A DNA stretch of 64,000 bases from Tubiluchus corallicola (Eukaryota; Priapulida; Priapulimorpha; Priapulimorphida; Tubiluchidae). Below, piece by piece: positions 14,395 to 24,035 of the stretch. The notes under the pieces were generated by a model, which was given only the letters and a program-made list of their open reading frames with translations, was not told the origin of the DNA and did not search any database. Position 1 is the stretch's first letter, and every line of letters begins with the position of its first letter. Position numbers and translations under genes: made by a program. The DNA lies in the NCBI GenBank assembly GCA_030141605.1, contig JAQGDQ010002390.1:88945-152944 (forward strand), read 5' to 3'.

Positions 14395-16986
14395 CTAGAT
14401 ACTTTTCTGCCACCAACCTTTACGCGGTTTCTCCGGCGTAGATTCTTCCAAGGGGCGGCTTTCCTCTTGTGGCACTTTATCCTTCACTTTTTTCCCCGCG
14501 GGAGTATCCGCCGCCTTCTTGGCCTTCGTCTTTTTCTTCGCGGGAGTATCCGCCGCCTTCTTAGGCTCTACCGTCTTTTTCTCCGCAGGAGTATCCGCCG
14601 CCTTCTTAGGCTCTACCGTCTTTTTCTCTGCAGGAGCATCCACCGTCTTCTTAGGCTCTGCGGCCTTAGCCATTTTTTTACTTTTTGTATCTTTCTGTTT
14701 TGTCTTTTTCTGACGTGGCGAGTCTTTCTTATCTTCCTCTTTTACAGTCGCTTCAGAAACCACTTCTTTCTTCTTCTTTTGCCTTGCTTTCTTAGGTCTT
14801 CCCGGCAATGCCGCCGCAAGCTCGGACTTCAACGTTTCCTTAGGCGAGAGGGGCTTTTCTTTCTGTACTACTGGCTCCACCGGTTCTTCCACCGTCTGCC
14901 AAGAAATATTTTCCATACTCGCAGCAAAAACCTCTTCTGTTAAAACAGAGGAGCCTTTCTCTTCCACAGCCGACTGTTGAGCGGGCGCAGATTCGGAAAT
15001 CAGCTTTTGAGCGGGCGCAGATTCGGAAATCAACTTTTGAGCGGGCGCAGAAGTCGCTTCAGCAGAAGCTTCCCGCTTCTCTTTTACAGAATTATCAGAC
15101 TGCTGCGAATTTTTCTCGGAAACCGCGGATTCCTCCATCGTTTTATCATTGCGCACTTTCTTTTTATGATCACGCTTGCCTTGCTCTTTCTGGCGTCCAC
15201 GTCGACGTTGAGAGGAGGATCTTGACTTTCTTCCCTCCGCCCTGTCTTCAGAAGAAGTCTCCTCTAGCGAAGCGTCAGAAGGGCTCTTCTCTGAAGAAGC
15301 AGGAGCATTCTCATTATCTTTTTCCTGTCCATTCTTTTCCTGCCCATTTTCAAAAGACACGGCATCCTGATCTTTATTCTCATCCTGCCGTACACACTCA
15401 ACTTCATACTGAGCCCCTAAAATATCCGGCGCGGCAAAAATATAAATCTTCACACTATAATGCTCTTCAAGTCGAGATAAATAAACACGCTTGTAATTTA
15501 AAAGATAAACCGCCAACTCCGCAGAAGTCTTCACAGAGCAAATTTGCCCTTTCTCGTACGATTTCAGCTCCTGCTCTAAAAAACGCAGCATATCAAGAGC
15601 CGCCGTCTCTACAGAACGAATAGCACCCGCCCCCTGACAACAGGGGCAAGACCGCCAAGCCGCCTCCAAAACATTCGGACGTAAACGCTGGCGCGATAAC
15701 TCCAGTAAACCAAACGAACTAATCGCGCCAATCTGAATCTTCGAACGATCCTCCTTCATCGCCTCCCGCAGCCGACGCTCTACCAGATTACGATTCCGCA
15801 CCAAATCCATATCAATAAAATCAATCACAACCAATCCCGCTAAATCTCGCAAACGAAGCTGGCGCGCGATTTCATCCGCCGCCTCAAGATTTGTGCGAAG
15901 TGCCGTCTCCTCAATCCCTTTCTCACGCGTTCCCTTGCCAGAATTAACATCAATAGAAACAAGAGCTTCCGTCGGATTGAGAACAATACTCCCTCCCGAC
16001 GGCAACATAACATGAGGAGAGACTGTCTTTTGCAACGTCTCCTCAATATCATAATGGGCAAATAAAGAAGGAGGCCCATTGTAAAGAGAAATCTTCTTCG
16101 CATGAGAAGGCATCAAAATACGCATGAAATCCTTCGCTACACGGAAAGCGGACTCACCCTCCACTAAAATCTCATCAATATCACGGCTGTAAAGATCTCG
16201 AATTGCCCTCTTTAATAAATTGGCCTCCTCATATAATAAAGCCGGGCCAACAACCTCTAACGCCTCTTTTCGCAAACTATTCCAAAGATTAGCCAAATAC
16301 TCATAATCACGGAAAATCTCCAGCCGACTTCGATGCGCCCCCGCTGTCCGAACAATAACAGCCATTCCTTCAGGAACATCCAAACCCCCTAAAACACTAC
16401 GAAGACGACGGCGATCATTCCCTTGCATAATCTTACGGGAAACCCCTCCGCCATACAGAGAATTCGGCATAAAAACACAAAAACGACCCGCAAGCGATAA
16501 ATAGGTTGTCAACGCCGCTCCCTTATTCCCTCGCTCCTCCCTAACAACTTGCACAAGAAGACATTGACGACGGCGAAGTACACGCTGCATACTATAACGC
16601 TGCCAAAATAGCAACTTGCTCTGAGAGTCCGACTCCTCTTCCTGATCAGAATCCCACTCCTCAAAATCATCACCATCCTGCGATCGTTGAGATCTCTTCT
16701 TCCGAATCTCATTGTAAATCTCCATCCGCTCGGAGGAGGAAATATGATAATAATCCGGATGAACCTCCGAAAACGGAAGAAAACCATGCCGACCATCCTC
16801 ATAACTGACAAATACAGCCTGAAGCGAAGGCTCTATACGCGCGATACGCGCTATATATATATTCCCTTTTAAACGACGACGATTGCGAATCTCAACATCA
16901 TAATCATCTATCCGAGAACCTGCTGAGATCACAACCCTCATTTCCTCAGAGTGCGACGCATCAATCAGCATCTTCTTATTGACCAT
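14395..16986 (-). CDS. rne: Ribonuclease E/G
   Basis: Endoribonuclease that starts mRNA decay and matures rRNA and tRNA. 863 aa. The N-terminus, MLIDASHSEEMRVVI, and the S1-like domain (about residues 38-180, interrupted by an acidic insert) lead to the catalytic DNase I-like domain, with Asp in VSIDVNSGKG (about 345) and VVIDFIDM (about 389). The zinc link CPCCQGAG is near 448. From about 525 to the end the protein is a disordered, charged scaffold tail with a Q/K/E-rich region and two sets of short tandem repeats. Such tails usually bind degradosome partners and RNA. It ends at a bidirectional terminator and is divergent from the amidase across a 404-base AT-rich gap that probably holds a long leader. 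Confidence 0.95.
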   Translation of the reverse strand: MVNKKMLIDASHSEEMRVVISAGSRIDDYDVEIRNRRRLKGNIYIARIARIEPSLQAVFVSYEDGRHGFLPFSEVHPDYYHISSSERMEIYNEIRKKRSQRSQDGDDFEEWDSDQEEESDSQSKLLFWQRYSMQRVLRRRQCLLVQVVREERGNKGAALTTYLSLAGRFCVFMPNSLYGGGVSRKIMQGNDRRRLRSVLGGLDVPEGMAVIVRTAGAHRSRLEIFRDYEYLANLWNSLRKEALEVVGPALLYEEANLLKRAIRDLYSRDIDEILVEGESAFRVAKDFMRILMPSHAKKISLYNGPPSLFAHYDIEETLQKTVSPHVMLPSGGSIVLNPTEALVSIDVNSGKGTREKGIEETALRTNLEAADEIARQLRLRDLAGLVVIDFIDMDLVRNRNLVERRLREAMKEDRSKIQIGAISSFGLLELSRQRLRPNVLEAAWRSCPCCQGAGAIRSVETAALDMLRFLEQELKSYEKGQICSVKTSAELAVYLLNYKRVYLSRLEEHYSVKIYIFAAPDILGAQYEVECVRQDENKDQDAVSFENGQEKNGQEKDNENAPASSEKSPSDASLEETSSEDRAEGRKSRSSSQRRRGRQKEQGKRDHKKKVRNDKTMEESAVSEKNSQQSDNSVKEKREASAEATSAPAQKLISESAPAQKLISESAPAQQSAVEEKGSSVLTEEVFAASMENISWQTVEEPVEPVVQKEKPLSPKETLKSELAAALPGRPKKARQKKKKEVVSEATVKEEDKKDSPRQKKTKQKDTKSKKMAKAAEPKKTVDAPAEKKTVEPKKAADTPAEKKTVEPKKAADTPAKKKTKAKKAADTPAGKKVKDKVPQEESRPLEESTPEKPRKGWWQKSI
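14494..14665 (-). repeat. 42/45-bp tandem repeats in the rne tail
   Basis: The word GGAGTATCCGCCGCCTTCTT (or a close variant) recurs at 14501, 14543, 14588 and 14633, spacing 42, 45 and 45 bases. In the protein this is a 14/15-residue unit of the form KKAADTPAEKKTVEP, four copies with small changes. All spacings keep the frame. Confidence 0.9.
14977..15050 (-). repeat. 30-bp tandem repeats in the rne tail
   Basis: TTGAGCGGGCGCAG recurs at 14977, 15007 and 15037 with exact 30-base spacing. It encodes the ten-residue unit QKLISESAPA in the disordered region of RNase E. Confidence 0.9.
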
Positions 16987-17390
16987 TTATTAAAAAACTC
17001 CAAATTCTTTCGCTCTGGCCACATCGTCAGGCACTACACCCTAAAATTAACAAAACGCAACCAGGAAAATTCCTTAACTTTTTCTATAACCTACTTTTCA
17101 AAAAGGCTTTCATCTTATTTTTTTTCTCAGAAAATAAACCCATACCTAATAGTAAATAAAAACTATTAAAATATATTTAACCGATAAAGCCTTAACACTA
17201 TTAAAAATATCTCTCTTTAATCCATTATCCCTATAAATGAATTTCCTCTTATAATAATCAATTCAACCATATAACTCTTTAATAAAAGTATCTTTAGAAA
17301 ATAATATATGCTATTAATTTTCTCTTATAGATATAACTATAATATAATATCTAAATTATTTATAAACCTAAACATCAGTAAAAATTTATC
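16987..17390. other. AT-rich divergent intergenic region (rne / amidase)
   Basis: 404 bases without a supportable gene. It is far richer in A and T than the flanking genes. Several TATAAT-like words occur near 17330-17350, ahead of the amidase gene, and none has a convincing -35. On the minus strand GGAG stands 11 bases before the rne start. It probably holds both promoters and an rne leader; I could not fix either. Confidence 0.5.
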
Positions 17391-18710
17391 GTGGCTATAC
17401 AATATAAAAAACTCATTACTTATATTTATTATATAATTTTCTATTTTTATAGCATTATTTTCCTATGCATGATCGCTCCCGCGGCAGCATACCCCACATC
17501 ATCTGAAGGGGAAATTCTCTCAATCCGCACAGGTATACCAGAAAAAAATGTTTCCCGTATCGTCTTTGAAACGAATTACGTCCCTTCTTTTCTCTTTTCC
17601 TTTGACCATAAAAACCACGCTCTGAAAATTCATCTTCCTGACAAAAAAAATAACGCTCTCGCTAATATAACGCGTGAACAGTTTGGTGTCATTAAAAAAC
17701 TCTCTTACGATAAAAATAAGAATATAATTGAAATCTCTTTTAATGGACCTATCATCATCACGCGACATTTCGTCTTATTTCCATCCATTGATTCCCCACA
17801 CCATCGATTCATAATCGATTTTCAAAAAACAGCCCCTCAAATATGGAACAGCTATAGCTCGGAGATCATCTTTGGCGATCAATGGCACAAAAATTCCTTT
17901 GAAAAAACAGCCGCGCTTAAAAATTTGGAAAACCTCATCCAACGCCTAAACGCAATCGAAAGCAGTCGACCCACAGATTATCCTCTACCAGCACCTCCTG
18001 TTGAAAGGCCTTATATCCCCATTGTCGTTATCGACCCAGGACACGGAGGAAGAGACCCAGGCGCCATTTCAGGCCATACGCAAGAAAAAAATATTACCCT
18101 GAACGTCTCCCATAAAATCGCTAACGAACTCTTACAAACAAATAAAATAACCGCCTATCTCACACGAACAAAAGATCAAACTAAAAAACTCAAAGAACGT
18201 ATAGAATTCGCCCGAGAAAAAAAAGCAGACCTGTTTATCTCCATCCACGCTGACAAAAATCCCGTGCAAAATCTACACGGATTCTCTGTCTATACCCTCT
18301 CAAAAGACGCTTCGGATAAAGAAGCACAAGCCCTGGCAGAACGCGAAAACACCGTCGACTTCATCGACGATATCTCTATAGAACAAGACGATCAAGAGCT
18401 ATCAGAACTCTTCTTTGACCTCATACGAACACAAACACAAAAAGAATCCCTCCAAGCAGCACGGAATATTATTCAAGACCTCAAAAAATACAGCGAACCA
18501 ATCAACACCCCACAACGATCCGCTAATTTCGCCGTTCTAAGATCTCCTGAAATTCCCTCTGTCCTTGTAGAAATCGGCTTTCTGTCCAATAAAGAAGATC
18601 AGCGAAAACTCTCCACCAGAATCTACCAGCAAGCGATCGCTAAAGGAATAGCAGACGGAATCATCTCCTATCTGGAAGAAATCAACCTCTTTCCTCTCAC
18701 AATCCACTAA
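17391..18710 (+). CDS. amiC: N-acetylmuramoyl-L-alanine amidase with AMIN domain
   Basis: Periplasmic zinc amidase that cleaves septal peptidoglycan during daughter-cell separation. 439 aa from a GTG start. A long signal peptide ends at APAAA/YP (about residue 33). An AMIN targeting domain follows (about 40-145, with SRIVFETNYVPSF), then a linker and the Amidase_3 domain (about 210-430). The zinc ligands are His in IDPGHGG (near 215), Glu in HTQEKNIT and His in ISIHADKN; the catalytic Glu is in VEIGFLSNKED. No Shine-Dalgarno is obvious at the GTG, but this start is needed for the signal peptide, since the next ATG lies inside the hydrophobic core. Symbol follows the domain set; AmiA/B-type naming is also possible. 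Confidence 0.9.
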   Translation: MAIQYKKLITYIYYIIFYFYSIIFLCMIAPAAAYPTSSEGEILSIRTGIPEKNVSRIVFETNYVPSFLFSFDHKNHALKIHLPDKKNNALANITREQFGVIKKLSYDKNKNIIEISFNGPIIITRHFVLFPSIDSPHHRFIIDFQKTAPQIWNSYSSEIIFGDQWHKNSFEKTAALKNLENLIQRLNAIESSRPTDYPLPAPPVERPYIPIVVIDPGHGGRDPGAISGHTQEKNITLNVSHKIANELLQTNKITAYLTRTKDQTKKLKERIEFAREKKADLFISIHADKNPVQNLHGFSVYTLSKDASDKEAQALAERENTVDFIDDISIEQDDQELSELFFDLIRTQTQKESLQAARNIIQDLKKYSEPINTPQRSANFAVLRSPEIPSVLVEIGFLSNKEDQRKLSTRIYQQAIAKGIADGIISYLEEINLFPLTIH

Positions 18711-18766
18711 TCCTCCCTTTTCAGCTTTCTCCCGCCGACAGCTCTTCTCATAGCGCAAAAATAAAC

Positions 18767-18795
18767 TGGACGGTCTATAAAGAACCCTGTATTAT
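18767..18795 (+). promoter_or_regulatory. Putative prs promoter
   Basis: TGGACG (18767-18772), exactly 17 bases, then TATTAT (18790-18795). The prs ATG is 42 bases downstream of the -10, with AAGGA ahead of it. Confidence 0.55.
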
Positions 18796-18837
18796 GCTCA
18801 TAATCAGTCAAAACAGCTTAATTCATAAGGAATAAAC

Positions 18838-19782
18838 ATGAAAATCGTTGCTTGTAACAGTAATCAACCCCTGGCGGAAGATATCGCAGCTTACCTGAAT
18901 ATGCCCCTTACAAAAACAAGTATACGCCGCTTCTCTGATATGGAAGTCTTTGTGGAAATCCATGAAAATGTGCGCGGAGAAGACGTTTTTGTCATCCAAT
19001 CAACCTCCTACCCCGCAAACGATAACCTTATGGAACTCCTTGTTACCTTAGACGCCCTTAAACGAGGATCCGCAAAACGCATCACCGCTGTTATTCCTTA
19101 CTTCGGATACGCTAGGCAGGATAGAAAATCCGCCCCTCGATCCCCAATCTCCGCAAAACTTGTCGCCAACCTCATTACAACCGCAGGCGCAAGCCGCGTT
19201 TTGACAATCGATCTCCATGCCGGCCAAATTCAAGGGTTTTTTGATATCCCTCTGGACAATCTCTATGGCGGCCTTATCTTCACAAGAAATATCCGCGCCA
19301 ATTTCGATGAGAATAAATTTATCATCATTTCCCCAGACGTCGGAGGTGTCGTGCGTGCACGAACACTCGCTAGACGCTTGCGCGCCGACCTGGCCATCAT
19401 CGATAAACGACGAGAACAAGCCGGTATCTCCGAGGTCATGAATATCATCGGTGATATAAAAGAAAAAGATTGTATCCTTATTGACGATATCGCCGATTCC
19501 GCAGGAACCTTATGCAACGCCGCAGAAGCCCTTATGGATGAGGGTGCCCGCTCTGTACACGCCTATGTAACACACGGCGTCCTTTCCGGCGGTGCCATCG
19601 CGCGTATCGATGCCTCCCCTTTAAAAACATTCATCACGACAGATACTATTCGAGCCACACAAGCCCTAAAAGCATCTCCAAACATTCAACAGCTTTCCGT
19701 CGCTTCTCTCATGGCCGAAGCTATCGATCGAATCCACTCGGAAACATCCGTCTCCTGCCTTTTTGAAGAAGCGTTAAATTAA
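18838..19782 (+). CDS. prs: Ribose-phosphate pyrophosphokinase
   Basis: Makes PRPP from ribose 5-phosphate and ATP for nucleotides, histidine and tryptophan. 314 aa, the usual length. Visible blocks: the N-terminal [17 protein letters not shown], the flag-region [49 protein letters not shown], the [11 protein letters not shown] block and the PRPP-binding loop [18 protein letters not shown] lies before the ATG and a good promoter at 18767-18795. It is convergent with slt (14 bases between stops). It links the pentose branch (rpiB at 37 kb) to nucleotide synthesis. Confidence 0.97.
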   Translation: MKIVACNSNQPLAEDIAAYLNMPLTKTSIRRFSDMEVFVEIHENVRGEDVFVIQSTSYPANDNLMELLVTLDALKRGSAKRITAVIPYFGYARQDRKSAPRSPISAKLVANLITTAGASRVLTIDLHAGQIQGFFDIPLDNLYGGLIFTRNIRANFDENKFIIISPDVGGVVRARTLARRLRADLAIIDKRREQAGISEVMNIIGDIKEKDCILIDDIADSAGTLCNAAEALMDEGARSVHAYVTHGVLSGGAIARIDASPLKTFITTDTIRATQALKASPNIQQLSVASLMAEAIDRIHSETSVSCLFEEALN

Positions 19783-19796
19783 ACTATAGAAAATCA

Positions 19797-21914
19797 CTAA
19801 AATACAGAAGAAATCGGAAATAAATACTCATGCTCACGCTCGTGCTCATCGCCTCTTAAACGAAAATGATAAATCCGAAAGTTTTCAAAAATACGCTGTG
19901 TATAATTGCGAGTCTCCCGAAAAGGAATCCTCTCTATCCAGTCAATCACATCATCTGTCGACATTAAACGAGGATCGCCAAACCGCTCCACCCATTCGTT
20001 AGCACGCGATGGACCCGCATTATAAGCCGCAATCGCCAAAACATAACTTCCCTCAAACTGCTCCAGCAAGTCCGCAAGATAATGCTGCCCAATCGCAATA
20101 TTATAAACTGTATTCTTCAATAACTCCTGCGCGCCCCGCCAGCGGATATTATGCTTTACCGCCGTAACCTTCGCTGTCTCAGGCAAAATCTGCATCATCC
20201 CTAAAGCACCCGCAGAACTAGACGCCCGCTTATTAAAAGAACTCTCCTGGCGAACAATCGCATGAATCAACGCCGAATCAACCCGTACAGAAATATTATG
20301 CCGCTTTAAAACAGATTCCACATCTAAAACCGGCCATCCCTCCACCGCTCTTAAAATCCCCTTACGAGACAGCTTCTTCGACCAGTAAACCGCAATATCA
20401 TACCGCTCAACAGAAAGAGAAAGCTGAGCACACGCAAGCTGTAACTCTATGGGGTCATGATCCGTACAAGCCTCCATTAAAAAATTACGCATCCAATCAT
20501 TGCGCTCCAGCTGCTGTAAAAAATTCACAACACGAACAGGTAAACGATCATAAAAATCATACTTTTTTACAGCCTGCAAAGTATCACCACGCGCAAAAAA
20601 AGTAAAAATAGGATCAACATCATACTGCTCAAGACGCTCTAAAGCCAACTGGCCATAAAATGTCTGCGGCAATAAAATAGCCTTATTATACCAATAATAA
20701 GCCTGCTTCTTATCCCCCATATCCTCATGGGATCTTCCAAGCCAATACGCTCCGCGCGACTTGCTAATCGGAAGAGAGGTCGAATCATAAAAATTCTGAA
20801 AATGAGAAATCGCCCACGCCGGCTTTTCCGCGAAACGCAGCGCTATCCAACCCGACAACCACTCGGCTTCTATATAAGACGCCCCTTTGGTCAAACCATG
20901 CTGCCGTGCCAGCGAAAGCGCCATTTTCGCGTTCCCGAACTCTAGTGCCTTACGCGCCGCTATAGAACGCTCCACCCAAATCTTTCTATTATAACTCTCC
21001 GGAAAAGACGAAGGCCAAGAAACAGATAATAATAATTTTCCCGCCTCCTCATGCCGTTCAGAACGACGCAGCCAACGAACACGCTCATAAATTAAACCCA
21101 GATCTCCCTTCAAATCTAGAGCGACCGCCTCAACAGCCTCCTCAACAGCCGGCGCCTTGCGCGCCAACGCTAAACGCGCCAACGCTAAAGTCTTATAGCG
21201 CTCATCATGAATCAACGCCAGCATCCTATCCGCCGGCTCATACCGCCCAAGCCAAATCAGCCTATTTAAACGAGCCCAATGATCCTCTAATGTTAAAAAA
21301 AGACTCGCAAGCATATAGAATTTCTGCTCCTGCTGTAAGGAAAAAGATGCTTCAACCCATGTATAAGAAGCATACTCACGAGCCTCCTCCATGCGCTGAT
21401 TGCGCAATAAAGAATCTAAAAAATAAATCTTCCCATTCGCCGTCTTGGGATATTTATCTCGAAACCATAACGATATCAGCTCATCATCAACATTACTATC
21501 AATACTCTGCTCCATATACTGGGTAATACGACTTTTTAAAGGCCAGTCCGAATGCTGCTTTAAAAAATCCCACCTCTTCTCAAAAGAAACGTCCCCTTGA
21601 GACTCCTCCTCGCCATCCACAGGAGAAGCGTAATGAGCCCACAATGTAAATAAGGATAATAAAGAATTCCCCAGCTGGCTGGCTTTCTGCTGCGCATTAT
21701 CCCACTTCTTGTTATCAATATCCTTTAAAACAGCCTGTGCCTTCTCTATCTCGCTCTTGGAAAGCTCATGAGGGTTTTCACTCGCCCCAACAGGGCTTCC
21801 ATAGGTAGAAAACACTATCCCTATAAACAAACAGATCTTATAAAAATAAAATCCCTCCTTTGAAAATAGGCCTGCTCTTAATCCAACTCTATAGTTCCCT
21901 ATGCGCAAGATCAT
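19797..21914 (-). CDS. slt: Soluble lytic murein transglycosylase
   Basis: Periplasmic enzyme that cuts the MurNAc-GlcNAc bond and leaves 1,6-anhydro ends. 705 aa. The N-terminus has a basic stretch then a hydrophobic signal segment (FYFYKICLFIGIVFSTYG). A long alpha-superhelical region of TPR-like repeats forms the doughnut domain (about 60-520). The C-terminal SLT domain carries the catalytic Glu near residue 557 in IVRQESSFN, then GALGMMQILPETA and AAYNAGPSRANEWV. No strong ribosome site is visible at the chosen ATG. Overall layout is that of Slt70. Upstream lie 235 AT-rich bases shared with divergent dapA. Confidence 0.93.
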   Translation of the reverse strand: MILRIGNYRVGLRAGLFSKEGFYFYKICLFIGIVFSTYGSPVGASENPHELSKSEIEKAQAVLKDIDNKKWDNAQQKASQLGNSLLSLFTLWAHYASPVDGEEESQGDVSFEKRWDFLKQHSDWPLKSRITQYMEQSIDSNVDDELISLWFRDKYPKTANGKIYFLDSLLRNQRMEEAREYASYTWVEASFSLQQEQKFYMLASLFLTLEDHWARLNRLIWLGRYEPADRMLALIHDERYKTLALARLALARKAPAVEEAVEAVALDLKGDLGLIYERVRWLRRSERHEEAGKLLLSVSWPSSFPESYNRKIWVERSIAARKALEFGNAKMALSLARQHGLTKGASYIEAEWLSGWIALRFAEKPAWAISHFQNFYDSTSLPISKSRGAYWLGRSHEDMGDKKQAYYWYNKAILLPQTFYGQLALERLEQYDVDPIFTFFARGDTLQAVKKYDFYDRLPVRVVNFLQQLERNDWMRNFLMEACTDHDPIELQLACAQLSLSVERYDIAVYWSKKLSRKGILRAVEGWPVLDVESVLKRHNISVRVDSALIHAIVRQESSFNKRASSSAGALGMMQILPETAKVTAVKHNIRWRGAQELLKNTVYNIAIGQHYLADLLEQFEGSYVLAIAAYNAGPSRANEWVERFGDPRLMSTDDVIDWIERIPFRETRNYTQRIFENFRIYHFRLRGDEHEREHEYLFPISSVF

Positions 21915-22149
21915 AAAATATGTTGCCTCTTATAAATCACAAGTTATACTTATCCATTGTATATCTAAACAAAAAATTATCTAAATATTAAAATTGTTTA
22001 ATTATCTACCATACTGAAAATTAGAGTGCCGAAATAAAACACAACATTTAATTATCTAAGGTAAAAATTGTAGAATATTATTGTAAAAATTACAAATCAT
22101 TTATTTTAAAATAACATATCCACATAGCTGCTTATTTCAGGAGAAAACA

Positions 22150-23031
22150 ATGTTCACTGCGCATGGGTCCATCCCCGCCCTCATAACACCTTTTCAAAAC
22201 CAGAAGATTGATATAAACACTTTCCAAAATATTGTCAAGTGGCAAATCCAAAGTGGAAGTCATGCCCTCGTTCCTTCCGGAACAACAGGAGAATCCCCAA
22301 CCCTCAGCCATCAAGAGCATGAAATGATCATTGAGGCCTGCGTGGAAACTGCGCAAAAAAAATGCCCAGTTATCGCCGGAACCGGCTCCAACTCTACGCA
22401 AAGAGCAATCGCCCTAACACAATTCGCGCAAAAAGTCGGCGCCGACGCCGCCCTCATTGTTCTCCCTTACTATAACAAGCCTTCCCAAAAAGGACTCTAT
22501 GAACATTATAAAGCTATCGCAACCTCTGCCGATATTCCTATCATTATCTATAACATACCAGGACGATGCGTTATCGCTATGAATAACGATACCATGCTGG
22601 AACTTACAAAAAAATTCCCAGCCATATGCGGCGTGAAAGACGCGACACAAAACCTCGAGAAACCAACCATCATGCGCGATCTCGCCGGAGAAAATTTCTG
22701 CCTCCTCTCCGGAGATGACCCAACATCCTTGCCCTTTCTCGCCGCCGGAGGCCACGGCTGCATCTCGGTAACAGCCAATATAGCACCAGAACTCTGCGCC
22801 AGCATGCATATCGCATGGCAAAATCGCCAGTATGAAAAAGCACTGGAAATCCACCAGCGCCTTATGCCCCTCCATAACGCTCTCTTCTGTGATACAAGCC
22901 CCGTACCCGTGAAATACGCAGCCTCCCTTCTGGGACTTTGCTCCCCTGAAGTCCGCCTCCCTCTCTATGAACTTTCCGACGAAAATAAACGCCATATCCA
23001 AAATATTATGAAATCTACAGGCATACTATAA
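22150..23031 (+). CDS. dapA: 4-hydroxy-tetrahydrodipicolinate synthase
   Basis: Condenses pyruvate with aspartate semialdehyde in the lysine/meso-diaminopimelate pathway. 293 aa, the normal length. Motifs: GSIPALITPF, SGTTGESPTLSHQEH, the Tyr of IYNIPGRC, the Schiff-base Lys in CGVKDAT and LLSGDD. AGGAG lies seven bases before the ATG. smpB follows after 12 bases, an order widely kept in alphaproteobacteria. The 235 bases before it, shared with slt, are very AT-rich and hold no gene I can support. Confidence 0.97.
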   Translation: MFTAHGSIPALITPFQNQKIDINTFQNIVKWQIQSGSHALVPSGTTGESPTLSHQEHEMIIEACVETAQKKCPVIAGTGSNSTQRAIALTQFAQKVGADAALIVLPYYNKPSQKGLYEHYKAIATSADIPIIIYNIPGRCVIAMNNDTMLELTKKFPAICGVKDATQNLEKPTIMRDLAGENFCLLSGDDPTSLPFLAAGGHGCISVTANIAPELCASMHIAWQNRQYEKALEIHQRLMPLHNALFCDTSPVPVKYAASLLGLCSPEVRLPLYELSDENKRHIQNIMKSTGIL

Positions 23032-23043
23032 GGGCAAACCCTC

Positions 23044-23523
23044 ATGGCTAAAAAAAAGACCGCACCGGAAAATATAAAAATTATCGCTCAAAACCGAAAA
23101 GCCAGATTCCTTTATAAAATTATTGAAACATTCGAAGCCGGCATCATCCTAAAAGGATCAGAAGTCAAATCCCTGCGACTGGGGCAGGCCAGCATTAACG
23201 AAAGTTACGTCTCTGTTCATCAGGGGAAACTTATGCTTATCAACGCCTCTATTTCCCCTTATAAAAACAGCGCCCACTTTACTCATGAGGAACGACAGGC
23301 CCGAACTCTGCTTATGCATAAAAAAGAAATCAAACGATTCATCGGCGCTATCGAACGAAAAGGATTAACCCTAATTCCCCTCATGCTTTATTTCAACAAA
23401 CGCGGAATCGCGAAAGTAAAAATCGCCCTCGCGTCCGGAAAAACAAAGATCGATCAACGGCAAACCATCAAAGAAAGAGAATGGAAACGAGAACAGGGAC
23501 GCTTACTGCGCAATAAATATTAA
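23044..23523 (+). CDS. smpB: SsrA-binding protein
   Basis: Binds tmRNA and takes it to stalled ribosomes for trans-translation. 159 aa. The OB-fold core has NRKARFLYKIIETFEAGIIL, the GSEVKSLR signature, INESYV and the C-terminal basic tail (EREWKREQGRLLRNKY) that enters the mRNA channel. Twelve bases after dapA, so probably cotranscribed. The tmRNA gene itself is not in the window. Confidence 0.97.
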   Translation: MAKKKTAPENIKIIAQNRKARFLYKIIETFEAGIILKGSEVKSLRLGQASINESYVSVHQGKLMLINASISPYKNSAHFTHEERQARTLLMHKKEIKRFIGAIERKGLTLIPLMLYFNKRGIAKVKIALASGKTKIDQRQTIKEREWKREQGRLLRNKY

Positions 23524-23594
23524 CATCCTAAAAAAATACCCTTAAAATCTAACAGAGTATAATAAACACAGCTCTCTTACCGCCCCATACACGC

Positions 23595-24035
23595 TTACGG
23601 TGCCGCGTAAAGCCGCTGCGCCCGTTTTTCAAACGCGTTCACCATCTGCCTGTTCACCTCGTGAAACAAAGAAGACGCCAGCTTTGATAAAAAATGAGAG
23701 CGAAACTCAAAATCAATAAAAAAAGCCACATGGCACCCTTGCGATTCCTCATCTTGGTGAAAAATCCAATGGCTGTTCAAATGTTTAAACGGCCCCTCTA
23801 CCAGCTCGATATCAATACGAGAAGGATAATATAGCGTATCACGCGTTATAAATGTCTCCGTTATAACACCTAAACCCGAGGTTATACCAACGAGCAACGT
23901 ATCATCCCGACTCTCCAAAAGCACCACCTCCTTACACCATGGTAAAAAGGCAGGATATTTCTCCACATCCGACACAAGCGTAAACAGTTGCTCGGCGGAA
24001 AATGAGAAAAAACGCTTCTCCTTATAAATCGGCAT
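23595..24035 (-). CDS. COQ10/RatA-family START-like protein
   Basis: 146-residue polyketide cyclase/START-domain protein of the COQ10/RatA family. The family start is clear in [34 protein letters not shown]. In mitochondria and alphaproteobacteria these bind ubiquinone and help it reach the respiratory chain; in E. coli the homologue RatA was described as acting on the 50S subunit. The ATG overlaps the lipA end by 14 bases and has AGGAAG in the lipA coding region, so it is translationally linked. The lipA-COQ10 pairing is classical in this class. Confidence 0.9.
   Translation of the reverse strand: MPIYKEKRFFSFSAEQLFTLVSDVEKYPAFLPWCKEVVLLESRDDTLLVGITSGLGVITETFITRDTLYYPSRIDIELVEGPFKHLNSHWIFHQDEESQGCHVAFFIDFEFRSHFLSKLASSLFHEVNRQMVNAFEKRAQRLYAAP

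Noticed and set aside
14494-15050. CRISPR array
   Set aside because: The regular repeats are directly tandem, in frame with rne and without unique spacers.
22414-23001. 195-residue open frame on the minus strand
   Set aside because: It lies wholly antisense to dapA, has Cys/Gly-rich low-quality composition and no ribosome site; it is a shadow of the dapA codons.
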